A DNA stretch of 64,000 bases from Orthonyx spaldingii. Its lineage: Eukaryota; Chordata; Aves; Passeriformes; Orthonychidae. The DNA is taken from the NCBI GenBank assembly GCA_013397795.1, contig VZTJ01004773.1:493326-557325 (forward strand), in the 5' to 3' direction. The number at the start of each line of letters is the position of its first letter. Position 1 is the first letter of the stretch. Below the pieces are notes generated by a model, which was not told where the DNA came from, searched no databases, and saw only the letters and a program-made list of their open reading frames with translations. Positions 62,101 through 64,000 of the stretch are shown here, piece by piece. The translations under genes and the position numbers were made by a program.

Positions 62101-62760
62101 AAGAAAGGAAAAGAAAGGTGAAAGATGTTCTCTTTTAGGCAGGCTGTGCTTAAAACGAAAACTGACCAAGTGCAACCCACTCAGACAGACAAAGAAAAGC
62201 TGATGCTTTTACTTATACATAGTGCCTGGAGGAATGTAATGTATTACTGTGATTTATATGATCTCTTCTTAGCTGCAGTGAAATGCTGAACAATGACTAG
62301 AATTTAGGGGATTGGGATGGGTGGTTTTAATAAGATTTGAGTAACAGCAGTTCCTCATTTCTGGGGACTCTGAAGTTTTGATTTCACTTCTCCGTTCTGT
62401 TTGGTTTTGTGTTGCGTTTTTGTTTTGGTTTGGGTTTTTTTGTTGTTGTTGTTGCTTTTTGTTTGGTTGGTTTGGTTTTTTTGTTTTGTTTTGTTTTTCT
62501 TTCTGGGAGAGGTTTTCAGCAGCATAGAAAAGGTAGCTTCTCCTCCAAAATACAGACTTTACACTAACAGCTCCAAAGTCTATCCAAAGGATAGACTGTC
62601 CCAGTCTCCACTGCAGGTCTCATCAAATATAATTATTGTTTTTTAATAGCTATATTTTAGCCAAAAGCAATACACATTTCAACCTTGTACTGCTAAGATA
62701 AATCTTAGGTGGTTGTGCTTTTTATAGCTGCTTTCTGTCTCCTAGGAATTCGCTACCAGT
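59135..62760. other. Intergenic DNA downstream of FAM3B
   Basis: About 3.6 kb without a supported gene. A T/G-rich low-complexity tract lies at 62398-62505. Open frames here are short and unlike known proteins. No MX exon is visible. Confidence 0.7.
62398..62505 (+). repeat. T/G-rich low-complexity tract
   Basis: TTG, TTTTG and TTTGG units with no coding or other recognised meaning. Confidence 0.8.
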
Positions 62761-62764
62761 GTTT

Positions 62765-63110
62765 TGTGAGAGGCTGCTCTTGGCCACCCAGCCAGGACGA
62801 TGACACCTACAAATTCTTTAAGGAACCAAGGGACACCTCCAAATCAGCCGCCCTTGTCCTTGTGGGGGAGTTCAGCTTGCCGGGTGTTCCCTGGGAACAC
62901 CACACAGCTGGGCCAAACAGCTCCAGGAGATCCCAAAACACCTGGACCACAAGTTCTTGGTACAGGGGCTCAGGGAGCCGGCTGGGAGAGGTGCCCTCTG
63001 TGGTTTGCTCCTCGTTCCCAGAGAGGCTCTCGGGGCTGACATGGGATTGTCTTGGCCACAGCGACCGCGCAGCCGCCGAGTTTCAGATCTCTGCTGCTTC
63101 GCCTGCCCCG
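62765..63110 (+). mobile_element. CR1 LINE endonuclease-domain relic, sense
   Basis: The translation contains CSWPPSQDDDTYKFFKE, ALVLVGEFSLPGVPWEHHTAG-type sequence and LGHSDRAAAEFQIS. These match the CR1 ORF2 endonuclease blocks (family VLVGDFN...CWEHHTAG and GxSDHxMVEFxI). The middle continues in another frame (HLDHKFLVQGLREPAGRGAL), showing frameshifts. The catalytic GDFN-type motif reads GEFS. This is the only endonuclease fragment in the window. Confidence 0.82.
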
Positions 63111-63114
63111 GCTG

Positions 63115-63813
63115 CTCCCGAGATGGGCCAGGCACAGGTGAGCGTGGCTGGAAAAGCAGCAGCTTTTATTGATGTGTCCATGGCAGAGCTCTTGGCCCAA
63201 AAGGGATTCTTTCACCCCGTGTGCAAGAAGCCAATCCCCACACAGAGTTCAGATATTTCCTTTATTTACAGTTCTGCACAGAAAGAGGTGAGGGTGGCAA
63301 ATCCACAAAGCCAGAACAGTGGTGCCGGCTGGGCAAACTATCAAAACTATCAGAACTTCTCACTATTTATACATTTTAGCAAGAAAAGGCATTGATGCTT
63401 ATTGGCTACCAGTTATATGGTTCTATTATTATTTTTTCTTTTCTTGAATTTTTATATTTTACAGTATTATATTTAAGTGGATATTGCATTCATATATGTA
63501 ATCTGTAATGTTCTACATCATATATAACATATTATCCTTAATTATTCAAAATATATATTTTATTTCTAAATATTTATTATTTTCCTAGGATGATTTTATG
63601 TTATGTATTTTATGCTATGTATTCCACATCATCTGTACATGGACATTATAAAGACTAAGTAATATACTATATTTCTATTTGTATTTTACAACAGTATTCT
63701 GTTTTGCTATTATATATTAATATTTTCTCTTATTAACTAATACCAATTTGCAATAATTTACTGATACCTTACTACTAATATCTTAATGTCTTAATATTTT
63801 TCTATTGGCTACA
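63115..63813 (-). mobile_element. ERV LTR, antisense, at the right edge
   Basis: On the minus strand: TGTAGCCAATAG (from plus 63813), a long AT-rich stretch, a second GTAGCCAATAAGC (plus ATTGG at 63401), GTATAAATAG (TATA, plus 63364-63371), and AATAAA motifs at plus 63261-63266 and 63165-63170. This is a U3-R-U5 layout. The low-coordinate end is approximate. The GCGGGGGAA-rich purine stretch just beyond (plus 63814-63832) could be a polypurine tract, which would make this a 3' LTR. No retroviral protein is visible within the window. Confidence 0.55.
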
Positions 63814-64000
63814 AGGTTCCCCCGCTTCTTAGGCTAACTAATCTTTCTCTATGCCCAGTCTGTCTCTTGTTTTGAAGAGTTTCCTTTTTTCTCACTGGAT
63901 TTCTGGAGTCACTGGGCCGGGAGTCAGTGGCTGCAGTTTCCCCATGCCCAGAAGTACCTTTTCCCCAGCTGGAGCTCATTTCAGCACAGTTGCTGGGTTG
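63814..64000 (-). other. Possible ERV internal 3' region or unique flank
   Basis: No open frame of note. It is classed here only because of the purine-rich stretch next to the LTR start. The window ends before this can be resolved. Confidence 0.25.

Noticed and set aside
63879..63895. Interferon response element (AGTTTCCTTTTTTC) that might mark an MX promoter
   Set aside because: It departs from the ISRE consensus in the second half and sits beside retroviral LTR-like sequence with no exon nearby.

Overview
This is a vertebrate nuclear window, almost certainly from a bird and probably a songbird. The evidence is many CR1 LINE fragments with the avian (ATTCTATG)-type 3' end, several avian-type endogenous retrovirus LTRs, and two spliced genes with bird-sized introns. 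I had no alignment tools. Gene identities come from translating the sequence and comparing it with family knowledge; species and repeat subfamily names are not established.

Two protein-coding genes are present, both on the + strand, in the order known from other vertebrates (BACE2 then FAM3B). BACE2 (beta-secretase 2) enters from the left. Exon 1, with the signal peptide, propeptide and mature N-terminus, lies outside the window, and positions 1-11869 are the 3' part of intron 1. Eight coding exons (equivalent to exons 2-9) lie between 11870 and 35754 and join in one frame into 414 codons plus stop. Both catalytic aspartates (DTGS, DSGTT), the six protease-domain cysteines, the transmembrane helix and the cytoplasmic tail are intact. 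The 3' UTR probably runs to about 37.5 kb, followed by about 10 kb of intergenic DNA containing an assembly gap in poly-A, a 17-bp minisatellite, CR1 fragments and an LTR.

FAM3B (PANDER, a secreted cytokine-like hormone) is complete. It has a CpG-rich promoter at 47.45-47.72 kb, a tiny first coding exon of 19 nt at 47625-47643, and seven more exons ending with a stop at 59091-59093. The joined frame gives 233 residues, two fewer than the human protein. An AATAAA follows 18 nt after the stop.

From 59.1 kb to the end I see no host gene. The right edge has a dead CR1 endonuclease fragment abutting an antisense LTR that may belong to a provirus continuing past the window. MX genes often lie downstream of FAM3B, but no MX exon is visible. 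All five LTR candidates are antisense to both host genes. I found no undescribed biological system; the minisatellite and the right-edge LTR structure most merit a second look.
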